Positions 7,445-16,386 of a stretch of DNA of 64,000 nucleotides are shown here, in pieces (the first letter of the stretch is position 1; every line of letters begins with the position of its first letter). This DNA is from Stenotrophomonas maltophilia (lineage in GTDB: Bacteria > Pseudomonadota > Gammaproteobacteria > Xanthomonadales > Xanthomonadaceae). The notes beneath the pieces were generated by a model. That model was not told where the DNA came from. It saw only the letters and a program-made list of their open reading frames with translations, and ran no database searches. Position numbers and translations under genes: made by a program. The stretch spans positions 1,922,001 through 1,986,000 of the forward strand of contig NZ_CP090423.1 in assembly GCF_023518235.1 (NCBI RefSeq), written 5' to 3'.

Positions 7445-9031
7445 TCAATGGCCGCCGGCAGACGCCGCACCGGCACCGGCGCCGAACGGCGGCTTGGCCA
7501 GCCACAGGAACGCGATGATCACCAGGAAGATCCAGCCCAGCAGGAAGAAGATGTCGTTGAAGCCCATCTGCGATGCCTGGTGGTTGATCATGTTGTTGAG
7601 CACCGCTGCGCCATGCTGCAGGTCACCCTGCCCCATCGCTGCCACCTGGTCCTGCATGCCCGGCTGATAGGCCGAGATGTGTTCGGTCAGGTCGGCATGG
7701 TGCACCTGGGTCCGACGCGCCCACAGCCAGGTCGTCAGCGATGCCGCGAAGCTGCCGCCCAGCGTACGCAGGAACGTGGCCAGGCCGGAGCCCGCCGCGA
7801 TCTCGCGCCCATCCAGGTCCGACAGCAGGATCTGCAGCACCGGCATGAAGAACAGCGCCACACCAATACCCATGATCAGCTGCACGCCGGCCACGTGCTG
7901 GAAGTCCACCTGCAGGTTGAAGCCCGAACGCAGGAAGCTGGTCATCGACAGCACCACGAACGCGATCGTGGCCAGCATGCGCATGTCGAAACGCGAGGCG
8001 TACTTGCCCACGAACGGCGTCATGATCACCGGCAGGATGCCGATCGGTGCTGTCGCCAGGCCGGCCCAGATCGCGGTGTAACCCATGTCGCGCTGCAGCC
8101 ACTGCGGAATCAGCAGGGCCACGCTGAAGAACGCCGCATAGGCCACCACCATCGCCAGCGTACCGGCGCGGAAGTTGCGGTGCCGGAACAGCTTCAGGTC
8201 GACGATCGGGTCCTTGTCGGTCAGTTCCCAGATCAGGAACACGGTCAGGGCTACCACCGCCACGCAGGCCAGTACCACGATCTTCATCGACGAGAACCAG
8301 TCCTCATCGTTGCCCAGATCGAGCACCAGCTGCAGCGCGCCGACACCGATCACCAGGGTGACCAGGCCGACGTAGTCCATCTTCGGCTTCTCGATCTGCT
8401 CCGGGCGGCCCTTCAACTGGTTGCCCACCACCAGCGCGGCGAAGATGCCCAGCGGCACATTGATCAGGAAGATCCATTCCCAGCTGTAGTTGTCGGTGAT
8501 CCAGCCACCGAGGATCGGGCCGCAGATCGGTGCCACCACCGTGATCATCGCGAGCAATGCCAACGCCTGCCCGCGTTTCTCGCGAGGGTAGATCGAGACC
8601 AGCAGCGACTGCGTGATCGGATACATCGGGCCGGCCACGAAGCCCTGCAGCGCACGCGACAGCACCAGCATGCCCATGCTCTGCGCCAGGCCACACAGCA
8701 GCGAGGTGATGACAAAGGCCAGCGTGGCCCAGACGAACAGCTTGCGTTCGCCGAAGCGGCGGCTGAGCCAGCCGGTCAGCGGCAGCGCAATGGCCGTGCT
8801 GACCGCGAACGAAGTGATGACCCAGGTCGCCTGCTGCGAACTGGCGCCGAGATTACCGGCGATGGTCGGCAGCGAGACGTTGGCGATGGTGGTGTCGAGC
8901 ACCTGCATGAACGAGGCCATCGCCAGGCCCACGGTGCACAGGGCGACGCTGGGCGGCAGGAACCCGGAGGCCGCACCCGGCGCCGCCGGTGCACCCGGAG
9001 CGCCGGGCACGGCTGGAGCTTGTGCGGACAT
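7445..9031 (-). CDS. emrB: MFS multidrug transporter EmrB (DHA2, 14-TM)
   Basis: 528-residue proton-driven antiporter of the DHA2 family. Family motifs are visible: motif A-like GWLSRRFGERKLFVWA, motif D1 near LDTTIANVSLPTIAG, and motif C in the segment MITVVAPICGPILGGWI. It has a long hydrophobic run consistent with 14 membrane helices. The N-terminal tail is Ala/Pro/Gly-rich. It is the last gene of emrR-emrC-emrA-emrB and starts 7 bases after emrA stops. In S. maltophilia the EmrCAB pump exports hydrophobic compounds such as uncouplers and some antibiotics (known from the family); the substrate range of this strain is inferred from that. Confidence 0.93.
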   Translation of the reverse strand: MSAQAPAVPGAPGAPAAPGAASGFLPPSVALCTVGLAMASFMQVLDTTIANVSLPTIAGNLGASSQQATWVITSFAVSTAIALPLTGWLSRRFGERKLFVWATLAFVITSLLCGLAQSMGMLVLSRALQGFVAGPMYPITQSLLVSIYPREKRGQALALLAMITVVAPICGPILGGWITDNYSWEWIFLINVPLGIFAALVVGNQLKGRPEQIEKPKMDYVGLVTLVIGVGALQLVLDLGNDEDWFSSMKIVVLACVAVVALTVFLIWELTDKDPIVDLKLFRHRNFRAGTLAMVVAYAAFFSVALLIPQWLQRDMGYTAIWAGLATAPIGILPVIMTPFVGKYASRFDMRMLATIAFVVLSMTSFLRSGFNLQVDFQHVAGVQLIMGIGVALFFMPVLQILLSDLDGREIAAGSGLATFLRTLGGSFAASLTTWLWARRTQVHHADLTEHISAYQPGMQDQVAAMGQGDLQHGAAVLNNMINHQASQMGFNDIFFLLGWIFLVIIAFLWLAKPPFGAGAGAASAGGH

Positions 9032-9038
9032 GGCGACC

Positions 9039-10220
9039 TCAGCCCACCTTCGCCTGCTGCTGCGGCAGGTTGCCCTGGATGATCGTGTGGATCACCTCGT
9101 CGGCATCATGCAGCTGCTTGGCATACACGTCGGTGTCGAACACCGTGCCCTTGGCCGGAGCGCTCGGCAGCACTTCACCCTTCTGGTCACGCAGGCTCAC
9201 TTCGGCCTTCATCGACAGGCCGATGCGCAGCGGGTGTTCGGCCAGCTGCTTGGCATCGATGGCGATGCGCACCGGCACGCGCTGCACGATCTTGATCCAG
9301 TTGCCGCTGGCGTTCTGTGCCGGCAGCAGCGAGAACGCCGAGCCGGTGCCCAGGCCCAGGCTCTGGATGCGACCCTTGTACTTCACGTCACCGGCGTACA
9401 GGTCCGACTTCAGCTCCACTTCCTGGCCCAGGCGCATGTGGCGCAGCTGGGTTTCCTTGAAGTTGGCTTCCACCCACATCTGCTCGGTCGGTACCACGGC
9501 CATCAGGGCGTTGCCCGGCTGCACGCGCTGGCCGACCTGCACCGAACGACGGGCGACGTAGCCGGTGACCGGCGCGACGATGCCAGCGCGGGCGTTGTTG
9601 AGGAAGGCCTGGCGCAGCTGCGCGGCAGCGGCCTGCACGTCCGGCTGGGTGGCGATCACGGTGTCGTCGACCAGCGCGCGGTTGCGCTCGACGGTCTCGC
9701 GCGAACCGGCCACGGCCGCTTCGGCGGCGGCCAGCTCATCGCGGGCGTGGGCCAGTTCTTCGTTGGAAATGGCGCCGGTGGCGGCCAGGTCCTTGCGGCG
9801 GGCGAAGTCGTCGCGCACGCGCTTCAGAGTCACCTGGCGGGCGTTCAGGTCGGCCTGCGCGCCTTCCACGCTGCGGTACAGACCGCGGGTCTGGCGCACC
9901 GTCTTGGCCAGGTTGGCTTCGGCCTGCTGCAGCGCCACCGAGGTGTCGGACGGGTCCAGCTGCACCAGCAGCTGGCCGCGCTCCACGCGCATGCCGTCAT
10001 CGGCGTTGATGGCGACCACGGTACCGGCCACCAGCGGGGTGATCTGGACCTGGTTGCCCTGCACGTAGGCATCGTCGGTTTCTTCGAACCAACGGCCGAA
10101 CATGAAGTACCACAGCGCCAGTGCGGCCAGCAGCAGCACGACGATCACGAACAGGCCGCGCAGCAGGTTGCCACGGCGGTTGGGGGCGGCCGGGGCCGCG
10201 GTGTCTTGGGTCTGGCTCAT
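9039..10220 (-). CDS. emrA: Membrane fusion protein EmrA (HlyD family)
   Basis: 393 residues. One N-terminal membrane anchor (about 22-42) follows a short cytoplasmic tail. Next come the first half of a lipoyl domain (DAYVQGNQVQITPLVAGTVV), a long alpha-hairpin/coiled coil (about 90-215), the second lipoyl half (IVAPVTGYVARRSVQVGQRV) and a beta-barrel domain. It links the EmrB antiporter to the outer-membrane channel. It lies 11 bases after emrC and 7 before emrB, so the three are co-transcribed. Confidence 0.93.
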   Translation of the reverse strand: MSQTQDTAAPAAPNRRGNLLRGLFVIVVLLLAALALWYFMFGRWFEETDDAYVQGNQVQITPLVAGTVVAINADDGMRVERGQLLVQLDPSDTSVALQQAEANLAKTVRQTRGLYRSVEGAQADLNARQVTLKRVRDDFARRKDLAATGAISNEELAHARDELAAAEAAVAGSRETVERNRALVDDTVIATQPDVQAAAAQLRQAFLNNARAGIVAPVTGYVARRSVQVGQRVQPGNALMAVVPTEQMWVEANFKETQLRHMRLGQEVELKSDLYAGDVKYKGRIQSLGLGTGSAFSLLPAQNASGNWIKIVQRVPVRIAIDAKQLAEHPLRIGLSMKAEVSLRDQKGEVLPSAPAKGTVFDTDVYAKQLHDADEVIHTIIQGNLPQQQAKVG

Positions 10221-10231
10221 GGCAGGGGTCT

Positions 10232-11725
10232 TCAGGAATGCGAGGAATCGGAATGGGAGGCGATCGGTGCGCGGTCGGCGTCAGCGGGCTGGAAACCACC
10301 GCCCAGCGCCTTGCTCAGGCGCACCGAGGACTGCACCTGCTGCGACTGCAGGCCGGCCAGCTGCTGCTGCGACTGCAACAGCGTGGACTGCGCGGTCAGC
10401 ACGTCCAGGTAGCTGCCGATGCCGGCGCGGTAGCGCTGCTGGGCAAGGTCGAAGGCCGAGCGTGCGGTGTCCACGGCCTGCTGCTGCGAGTGCGCCTGCT
10501 GCGCCAGCGAACGCACCGCATTGACCTGGTCGGCCACATCGCGCAGCGCGTCGAGCACGGCCTGGTTGTAGTTGGCCACGGCCAGGTCGTACTGCGCATC
10601 GGTGTTGGCCAGGTTGGCGCGCAGCTTGCCGCCCTCGAAGATCGGCAGGCTCAGTGCCGGGCCGATGTAGGCGAAGGTGGAACTGCTCTTCAGCAGGTCG
10701 CCCACGTTCGGCGCGACCACGCCGGCCAGCGCGGTCAGGTTGAAGCTCGGGTAGAACTTGGTCTTGGCCACCTTGATCTGCTTGTCAGCCGCTTCCACGC
10801 GCCAGCGCGCAGCGACGATGTCGGGGCGACGGCCGAGCAGTTCGCTGGGCAGCACGCCCGGCAGCTGCAGCGCCATCGGGTTCAACGGCTGCGGGCGCTG
10901 GATCGACAGGCCACGGTCCGGGCCCTTGCCGACCAGTGCCGCCAGTGCGGTGCGGGCCGCGTCGATGCGCTGCTGCGCGGCCTGCACCTGCTGCTGCGCG
11001 GCCGGCACGCGGGCTTCGGCCTGGCGCACCTGCAGGTCGCTGTCGATGCCGGCGCGGCGGCGCTGGCGGGTCAGTTCCAGCGACTTCTGCGAACGGGTCA
11101 GCTCTTCTTCGGCCACATCATTGAGCTGCCAGGCGTAGGCCAGGTCGGTATAGGCCTGGGTGATGCCGGTGGACAGGTTCAGGCGGGCCGCCTGCGCTTC
11201 GACCGTGGCCGCGTGCGCGCCATCCACCGCCGCTTCCCAGGCGGCGCGCTTGCCGCCCCACAGGTCCACGCCATAGCTGAAATCGAAGGCGACCTGGCTG
11301 CTGCCGCCGTAGCGGCCGCCCATCTCGCTGCCGACCATCGACTCGGGCAGGCGCAGGCCGGTATAGCCACCGGACACCGACAGGCTCGGCAGCTCGTCGG
11401 CGCGCGCGGTACCGACCTGGGCCTGGGCCTGGCGCAGGCGCGCATCGGCGGCGTCCAGGCTCGGATGACCGGCCAGGCCTTCGGCGACCAGCGCGTCCAG
11501 CTGGGCATCACCCAGCGCCTTCCACCAGTCCTGCGCCGGGAAGCCGGTGGCGCTCAGGTCGGTATCGGCCAGGGTGCGTTCGCTGTGCAGGCTGTCCACG
11601 TCGAGCACGTGGCCCTGCGGGGTGAGGCCACGGCTGCTGGCGCAGGCGGCCAGGGCCAGGGCCAGCGCTGACACCAGCAGCGCGCGCCCGGACCGGCGGA
11701 GAGGAGAATGCGGGATCGGGTTCAT
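10232..11725 (-). CDS. emrC: Outer-membrane channel lipoprotein EmrC
   Basis: 497-residue NodT/OprM-type outer-membrane factor. The signal peptide ends in the lipobox ALAACASS, so it is lipid-anchored. Two OEP repeats are present, with the motif LPSELLGRRPDIVAARWRVE in the second half. The C-terminus is Ser/His-rich. Its start overlaps the stop of the MarR gene by four bases (ATGA), showing translational coupling. Unlike E. coli emrAB, which borrows TolC, this operon carries its own channel, as described for EmrCAB of S. maltophilia. Confidence 0.92.
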   Translation of the reverse strand: MNPIPHSPLRRSGRALLVSALALALAACASSRGLTPQGHVLDVDSLHSERTLADTDLSATGFPAQDWWKALGDAQLDALVAEGLAGHPSLDAADARLRQAQAQVGTARADELPSLSVSGGYTGLRLPESMVGSEMGGRYGGSSQVAFDFSYGVDLWGGKRAAWEAAVDGAHAATVEAQAARLNLSTGITQAYTDLAYAWQLNDVAEEELTRSQKSLELTRQRRRAGIDSDLQVRQAEARVPAAQQQVQAAQQRIDAARTALAALVGKGPDRGLSIQRPQPLNPMALQLPGVLPSELLGRRPDIVAARWRVEAADKQIKVAKTKFYPSFNLTALAGVVAPNVGDLLKSSSTFAYIGPALSLPIFEGGKLRANLANTDAQYDLAVANYNQAVLDALRDVADQVNAVRSLAQQAHSQQQAVDTARSAFDLAQQRYRAGIGSYLDVLTAQSTLLQSQQQLAGLQSQQVQSSVRLSKALGGGFQPADADRAPIASHSDSSHS

Positions 11726-12165
11726 GGGGTCGTCAGGGAATCGCGGATTCGGGTGAGGAGGGACAGCAGCAGCGTGCGCTCGTCGGCGGAAAGATCACGC
11801 AGCGCGTAATCCATCACCGCGTCGCCGCGCAGCTTCAGCCGCGCCCACAGCGCACGGCCTTCATCGGTCAGCACGATCTGCAGCGCACGACGGTCCTGGG
11901 CGTGCGGTTCGCGGCGGACACAGCCCAGCGCTTCCAGCTTGTCCAGCAGGCGGGTCACCGCGCTGGGCACCTGGTCGATGGCCTGGGCCAGCTCGTTGGC
12001 GGTGCACGGGGCCATGTGCGAAAGCACCTTCAGCCCGATGTAGTGGGTGAAGCCGATACCGAGATCTTCTTCAGCCATGGATGTGTCGAGTTGCCGGACC
12101 AGGCCGTCGCGCACCTGGCGCAGCAGCAGGCCGAAGCTGGGGGGAGTGGTTGCAGGACAGATCAT
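11722..12165 (-). CDS. emrR: MarR-family repressor of the emr operon
   Basis: 147 residues from the ATG at 12165 (protein start MICPATTPPS). A longer frame starting upstream would cover the operator palindrome and is not favoured. It has the MarR winged helix: recognition region NELAQAIDQVPSAVTRLLDK and wing RREPHAQDRRALQIVLTDEG. It is the first gene of the pump operon, in the position and family of EmrR. Ligand binding to such repressors releases them from an operator; the palindrome at 12190-12211, just upstream, is the likely site, giving autoregulation of the whole operon. Confidence 0.9.
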   Translation of the reverse strand: MICPATTPPSFGLLLRQVRDGLVRQLDTSMAEEDLGIGFTHYIGLKVLSHMAPCTANELAQAIDQVPSAVTRLLDKLEALGCVRREPHAQDRRALQIVLTDEGRALWARLKLRGDAVMDYALRDLSADERTLLLSLLTRIRDSLTTP

Positions 12166-12189
12166 GGGGGAGCATTCTCTTCCAAAAAA

Positions 12190-12211
12190 AATATTTCTCA
12201 ATGGAAATATT
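12190..12211. promoter_or_regulatory. Likely EmrR operator (perfect inverted repeat)
   Basis: AATATTTC (12190-12197), six-base spacer, GAAATATT (12204-12211): perfect 8-bp arms in an AT-rich island within a GC-rich region. It lies 25 bases upstream of the emrR start and about 100 bases from the divergent AraC gene. MarR-family sites are commonly palindromes of this size; binding by EmrR is inferred. Confidence 0.6.
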
Positions 12212-12310
12212 CGATCTGGCATCGAATGCTGTGTTGCAGCAGTGGGCTGGATCGGTGAAGGCGCCTACCTTAATGATCTGCTCAGGTGGCCCGGTAGTAC
12301 AATTCAGCCA

Positions 12311-13219
12311 ATGGATGACACTTTTCCGCCAGCGGACATGATGAACAAGGCAGAAATTCCCCCTCCCAAGCGGCTGCTGCGGGACGACGCGCTGGACTGG
12401 TTCGAGCGCAACGATGGCCCACCGGTGGTCGGTTTCCGCTTTGACAGCCCGCAGGGGCTGGTGCGCGAGGTGGACTGGCACCACCACCAGCGCGCCCAGT
12501 TGATCTGTGTCGAACGCGGCCTGCTGACGACCCGGACCTCGCACGGGACCTGGTCGCTGGCGCCGGGCTCGGCCGGCTGGATGCCGCCGCTGGAACCACA
12601 CACGGTCACTCTGGACGGCCCGCTGCGCGGCTGGGGCATGGCGCTGGCGGCGCCGGCCTGCGCCACCCTGCCCTCCGACCCCTGCGTGCTGGGCCTGTCC
12701 AAGCTGGCCCAGGCCTTGGCCGACCGCATCTGCGACTGGCCGCTGGGCTACGACACCACGCCCGAGCGCCAGCACATCATCGAGGTGCTGCTGGACGAGA
12801 TCCGCACCGCGCCGCGCCAGCGCATGCACCTGCCGATGCCGCACGACCGGCGCCTGCTGAAGATCGCCTCGCAGCTGCTGGCCGACCCCTCCGACGAGCG
12901 CAGCCTGGCCGAATGGGCGCACTGGGCCGGGCTGTCGCCGCGCAGCCTGACCCGCCACTTCCGCGACGAGACCACGCTCAGCTTCGCCCAGTGGCGGCAG
13001 CAGGCGCGCCTGGCCGAGGCCCTGCGCCAGCTGACCGATGGCCGCAGTGTGGCCGACATCGCCCACGCGCTGGGCTTCAGCAGCGCCAGCGCCTTCGTTA
13101 CCGTGTTCCGCCGCCACTTCGGGCTGCCGCCCGGGCGCTACCTGGCGCGGGCCGGGCACGGGCTGGAAACCGGGCTGGACCCGGCGCGTGGCTTGGCATC
13201 CCCGGCCGCATCCGGATAA
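12311..13219 (+). CDS. AraC-family transcriptional regulator
   Basis: 302 residues from the ATG at 12311. The N-terminal half is a cupin-type sensor domain (VDWHHHQRAQLICVERG, then PGSAGWMPPLEPHTVTL). The C-terminal half has two helix-turn-helix motifs typical of AraC: LAEWAHWAGLSPRSLTRHFR and IAHALGFSSASAFVTVFRRH. It is divergent from emrR. It could co-regulate the pump or act elsewhere; no target can be read. A TACAAT box at 12298-12303 would place the RNA start almost at the ATG, and no clear ribosome-binding site precedes it, so a leaderless mRNA is possible. Confidence 0.88.
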   Translation: MDDTFPPADMMNKAEIPPPKRLLRDDALDWFERNDGPPVVGFRFDSPQGLVREVDWHHHQRAQLICVERGLLTTRTSHGTWSLAPGSAGWMPPLEPHTVTLDGPLRGWGMALAAPACATLPSDPCVLGLSKLAQALADRICDWPLGYDTTPERQHIIEVLLDEIRTAPRQRMHLPMPHDRRLLKIASQLLADPSDERSLAEWAHWAGLSPRSLTRHFRDETTLSFAQWRQQARLAEALRQLTDGRSVADIAHALGFSSASAFVTVFRRHFGLPPGRYLARAGHGLETGLDPARGLASPAASG

Positions 13220-13278
13220 TCACAGGATTGCGAGCGGCGACCGCCGTCGCCGCCTCCCGACATAGGTAACAACGCCGC

Positions 13279-15522
13279 ATGACCGAACTTGCCCGCCCCG
13301 TGTTCCACGGATTCGAACAACTGCCGTTGCGCGAGTACGCCGAACGCGCCTACCTGGACTACTCGATGTACGTGGTCCTGGACCGTGCCCTGCCGTTCCT
13401 CGGCGACGGCCTGAAGCCGGTGCAGCGCCGCATCATCTACTCGATGAGCGAGCTGGGCCTGAATGCCGCGTCCAAGCCGAAGAAGTCCGCGCGCACCGTC
13501 GGTGACGTCATCGGTAAGTATCACCCGCACGGCGACAGCGCGTGCTACGAAGCGCTGGTGCTGATGGCACAGCCATTCTCGTACCGCTACCCGCTGATCG
13601 AGGGCCAGGGCAACTTCGGCTCCAGCGACGACCCGAAGTCGTTCGCGGCGATGCGTTACACCGAATCCAAGCTGACCCCGATCGCCGAAGTGCTGCTGGG
13701 CGAACTGGGCCAGGGCACCACCGACTGGGCGCCGAACTTCGACGGCACCCTGCAGGAACCGACCTGGATGCCGGCGCGCCTGCCGCACCTGCTGCTCAAC
13801 GGCACCACCGGCATCGCCGTGGGCATGGCCACCGACGTGCCACCACACAATCTCAACGAGATCGTCAGCGCGCTGCTGCACCTGCTGGACAACCCCGAAG
13901 CCACTGTGCGCGACCTGTGCGAGCACGTGCAGGGGCCGGACTACCCGTCCAGCGCAGAAATCATCACCGCCGCCAACGATCTGCGGAACATGTACGAGAC
14001 CGGCAACGGCAGCGTGCGTGCGCGTGCGACCTTCACCAAGGAAGCCAACAACATCGTGGTGACGGCGCTGCCGTTCCAGGTGTCGCCGTCGAAGGTGATC
14101 GAGCAGATCGCCGCGCAGATGCGCGCCAAGAAGCTGCCGTGGCTGGAAGACATCCGCGATGAGTCCGACCACGCCAACCCGGTGCGTGTGGTGCTGGTGC
14201 CGCGCTCGAACCGCGTCGACGCCGAGCAGCTGATGGGCCACCTGTTCGCCACCACGGACATGGAGCGCAGCTACCGCGTCAACCTCAACGTGATCGGGCT
14301 GGACGGCCGTCCGCAGGTGAAGAACCTGAAGATGCTGCTCAGCGAATGGCTGACCTTCCGCAGCAACACCGTCACCCGCCGCCTGCAGCACCGCCTGCAG
14401 AAGGTCGAGCGCCGCCTGCACCTGCTGGAAGGCCTGCTGGTCGCCTTCCTCAACCTGGACGAGGTGATCCACATCATCCGTACCGAGGACGAACCGAAGG
14501 CGGCGCTGATCGCGCGCTTCGAACTGTCCGAGGAACAGGCCGAGTACATTCTGGAAACCAAGCTGAAGCAGCTGGCCCGCCTGGAAGAGATGAAGATCCG
14601 TGGCGAGCAGGACGAGCTGGCCAAGGAACGCGAGAAGATCCTCGGCATCCTCGACAGCAAGGCCAAGCTGAAGAAGCTGATCCGCGACGAACTGACCGCC
14701 GATGCCAAGAAGTTCGGCGACGCCCGCCGCTCGCCGCTGGTGCAGCGCCAGGCCGCGCAGGCCATCGACGAGACCGAGCTGGTGCCGAGCGAGCCGATGA
14801 CCGTGGTGCTGTCGGAGAAGGGCTGGATCCGCGCCGCCAAGGGCCACGACGTCGATGCGTCCGCGCTGTCCTACCGCGATGGCGACGCGCTGCAGGGCGC
14901 GGTGCGCGCACGCAGCACCCAGCAGGTCGCGTTCCTCGACAGCGAAGGCCGCGCCTATTCGACGCCGGTGCACACCCTGCCCTCGGCGCGCGGCAACGGC
15001 GAGCCACTGACCGGCCGCTTCTCGCCGGCCCCGGGCACCAGCTTCGTGACCCTGGCCAGCGCCGAACCGGACACCCGCTTCGTGCTGGCCTCTACCCACG
15101 GCTACGGCTTCGTCACCCGCTTCGAGAACCTGATCGGCCGCAACAAGGCTGGCAAGGCGATGCTGAACCTGTCGTCCGGCTCGTCGGTGCTGACCCCGTC
15201 GGTGGTGGCGAACGTGGCCACCGACCGCATCGTCGCGGTGACCAGTTCGGGCAACCTGCTGGCGATTGCCGCCAACGACCTGCCGGAACTGGACAAGGGC
15301 AAGGGCAACAAGATCATCGAGATCCCCAAGGCCAAGCTCGCCACCGAACGCGTGGTCGCCATCGTGGCGATCAGCCCGGGCCAGACCCTGCAGGTGCGCA
15401 GTGGCCAGCGCACCATGGGGCTGAAGTTCAACGAGCTCGACGCCTACCTCGGCGCCCGCGCCACGCGCGGCCACCTGCTGCCGCGCGGCTGGCAGAAGGT
15501 GGAAGGCCTGTCGGTGGAGTAA
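13279..15522 (+). CDS. parC: DNA topoisomerase IV subunit A
   Basis: 747 residues, the usual ParC length. ParC cuts and rejoins DNA to decatenate daughter chromosomes, together with ParE. The catalytic Tyr is Tyr127, in [11 protein letters not shown]. The quinolone-resistance region reads [20 protein letters not shown] with Ser87 and Glu91 (E. coli Ser80 and Glu84), the wild-type sensitive residues. The C-terminal part is a beta-pinwheel DNA-wrapping domain. The gene stands alone, followed by a SMAG palindrome and a terminator; parE is not in the window. Confidence 0.97.
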   Translation: MTELARPVFHGFEQLPLREYAERAYLDYSMYVVLDRALPFLGDGLKPVQRRIIYSMSELGLNAASKPKKSARTVGDVIGKYHPHGDSACYEALVLMAQPFSYRYPLIEGQGNFGSSDDPKSFAAMRYTESKLTPIAEVLLGELGQGTTDWAPNFDGTLQEPTWMPARLPHLLLNGTTGIAVGMATDVPPHNLNEIVSALLHLLDNPEATVRDLCEHVQGPDYPSSAEIITAANDLRNMYETGNGSVRARATFTKEANNIVVTALPFQVSPSKVIEQIAAQMRAKKLPWLEDIRDESDHANPVRVVLVPRSNRVDAEQLMGHLFATTDMERSYRVNLNVIGLDGRPQVKNLKMLLSEWLTFRSNTVTRRLQHRLQKVERRLHLLEGLLVAFLNLDEVIHIIRTEDEPKAALIARFELSEEQAEYILETKLKQLARLEEMKIRGEQDELAKEREKILGILDSKAKLKKLIRDELTADAKKFGDARRSPLVQRQAAQAIDETELVPSEPMTVVLSEKGWIRAAKGHDVDASALSYRDGDALQGAVRARSTQQVAFLDSEGRAYSTPVHTLPSARGNGEPLTGRFSPAPGTSFVTLASAEPDTRFVLASTHGYGFVTRFENLIGRNKAGKAMLNLSSGSSVLTPSVVANVATDRIVAVTSSGNLLAIAANDLPELDKGKGNKIIEIPKAKLATERVVAIVAISPGQTLQVRSGQRTMGLKFNELDAYLGARATRGHLLPRGWQKVEGLSVE

Positions 15523-15524
15523 GC

Positions 15525-15553
15525 GGTAGTGCCGGCCGCTGGCCGGCACTACC
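15525..15553. repeat. SMAG REP
   Basis: GGTAGTGCCGGCC-GCT-GGCCGGCACTACC, perfect arms, starting two bases after the parC stop. Confidence 0.8.
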
Positions 15554-15580
15554 GGAATCCAGGGACGTCAGACACGAGAA

Positions 15581-15604
15581 AGCCGGGGCATTCCCCGGCT
15601 TTTT
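15581..15604 (+). terminator. parC terminator
   Basis: AGCCGGGG-CATT-CCCCGGCT followed by a T run. Confidence 0.8.
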
Positions 15605-15695
15605 CGTTGTCGGCTGGCGGGCGGCGGAGCGGCTGGCTGGCGAAGGCTGGCTGGCGGTGCTCCGGTGCTGGCGGGCGACAGAACGTTGTGCTCCT

Positions 15696-15757
15696 GGTAG
15701 AGCCGACTGCCAGTCGGCTGCTCTACCGGAAAGCAGCCGACCAGCGGTCGGCTCTAC
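15696..15757. repeat. SMAG REP pair, inverted
   Basis: GGTAGAGCCGACTG...CAGTCGGCTGCTCTACC is followed by GCCGACCAGCGGTCGGC ending in CTCTACC. It fills the gap between the parC terminator and the bfr stop. Confidence 0.75.
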
Positions 15758-15773
15758 CGAGCGCGGTGCCGGC

Positions 15774-16262
15774 TCAGTGCGCCGGAGCGCCGTTGCCGTC
15801 GATCTTGCTCAGCTGGTACAGCTCCAGGCCGATGCGCTTGATCAGGCCCAGTTGCTGCTCCAGCCACCAGGCGTGGTCTTCCTCGGTGTCCTTCAGCTGC
15901 GCCAGCAGGATGTCGCGGCTCACATAGTCACCGTTCTCTTCGCACAGCTTCATGCCGGCGGCAAGATTGTTCCGAACGGCGTATTCAGTATCCAGATCCT
16001 TCTGCAGCATCTCCTCCACGGTCCTGCCCGGCTCGGTGGCATGCGGGCGCATGTCCGGGTCGCCACCCAGGAACAGGATCCGGCGCAGCAGCGCGTCGGC
16101 GTGCTGGGTTTCCTCTTCCATCTCGTGGTTCAGGCGTTCGTACAGCGCGAACAGGCCCTGGTCCTCGTAGCGGCGGGAATGGATGAAGTACTGGTCGCGG
16201 GCAGCGAGTTCGCCGCGCAGCAGTTCCTTCAGGCAGGCGATGACGTCCGGGTTGCCTTTCAT
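15774..16262 (-). CDS. bfr: Bacterioferritin-type iron store, lacking the haem Met
   Basis: 162-residue ferritin-fold protein of the bacterioferritin subfamily; such proteins form 24-subunit shells that oxidise and store iron. Ferroxidase ligands are present: Glu18 (LLRGE), Glu51 and His54 (EEETQHAD), a Glu near 93 (DLDTE), and Glu127 and His130 (TEEDH). The residue between Glu51 and His54 that normally binds haem, Met52 in E. coli Bfr, is Thr52 here. The subunit therefore probably does not bind haem in the usual way. Two-subunit bacterioferritins in other bacteria include one such type; no second bfr is in this window. It is a single gene with no associated ferredoxin next to it. Confidence 0.88.
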   Translation of the reverse strand: MKGNPDVIACLKELLRGELAARDQYFIHSRRYEDQGLFALYERLNHEMEEETQHADALLRRILFLGGDPDMRPHATEPGRTVEEMLQKDLDTEYAVRNNLAAGMKLCEENGDYVSRDILLAQLKDTEEDHAWWLEQQLGLIKRIGLELYQLSKIDGNGAPAH

Positions 16263-16386
16263 GGGGGGGCTCCTGTGAATCGATGTGACATAGGGTGCCG
16301 CATTTCAGAATACGGTGATCTAATCGGAATCAGTCGCAGTTGCGCCTGCGGCTACAATCGACCCACGAGTTCGGAAAGGACGTGCG

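Noticed and set aside
13138..15549. 803-codon minus-strand frame opposite parC
   Set aside because: Shadow of parC; His/Gln/Ala/Val-rich with no domain.
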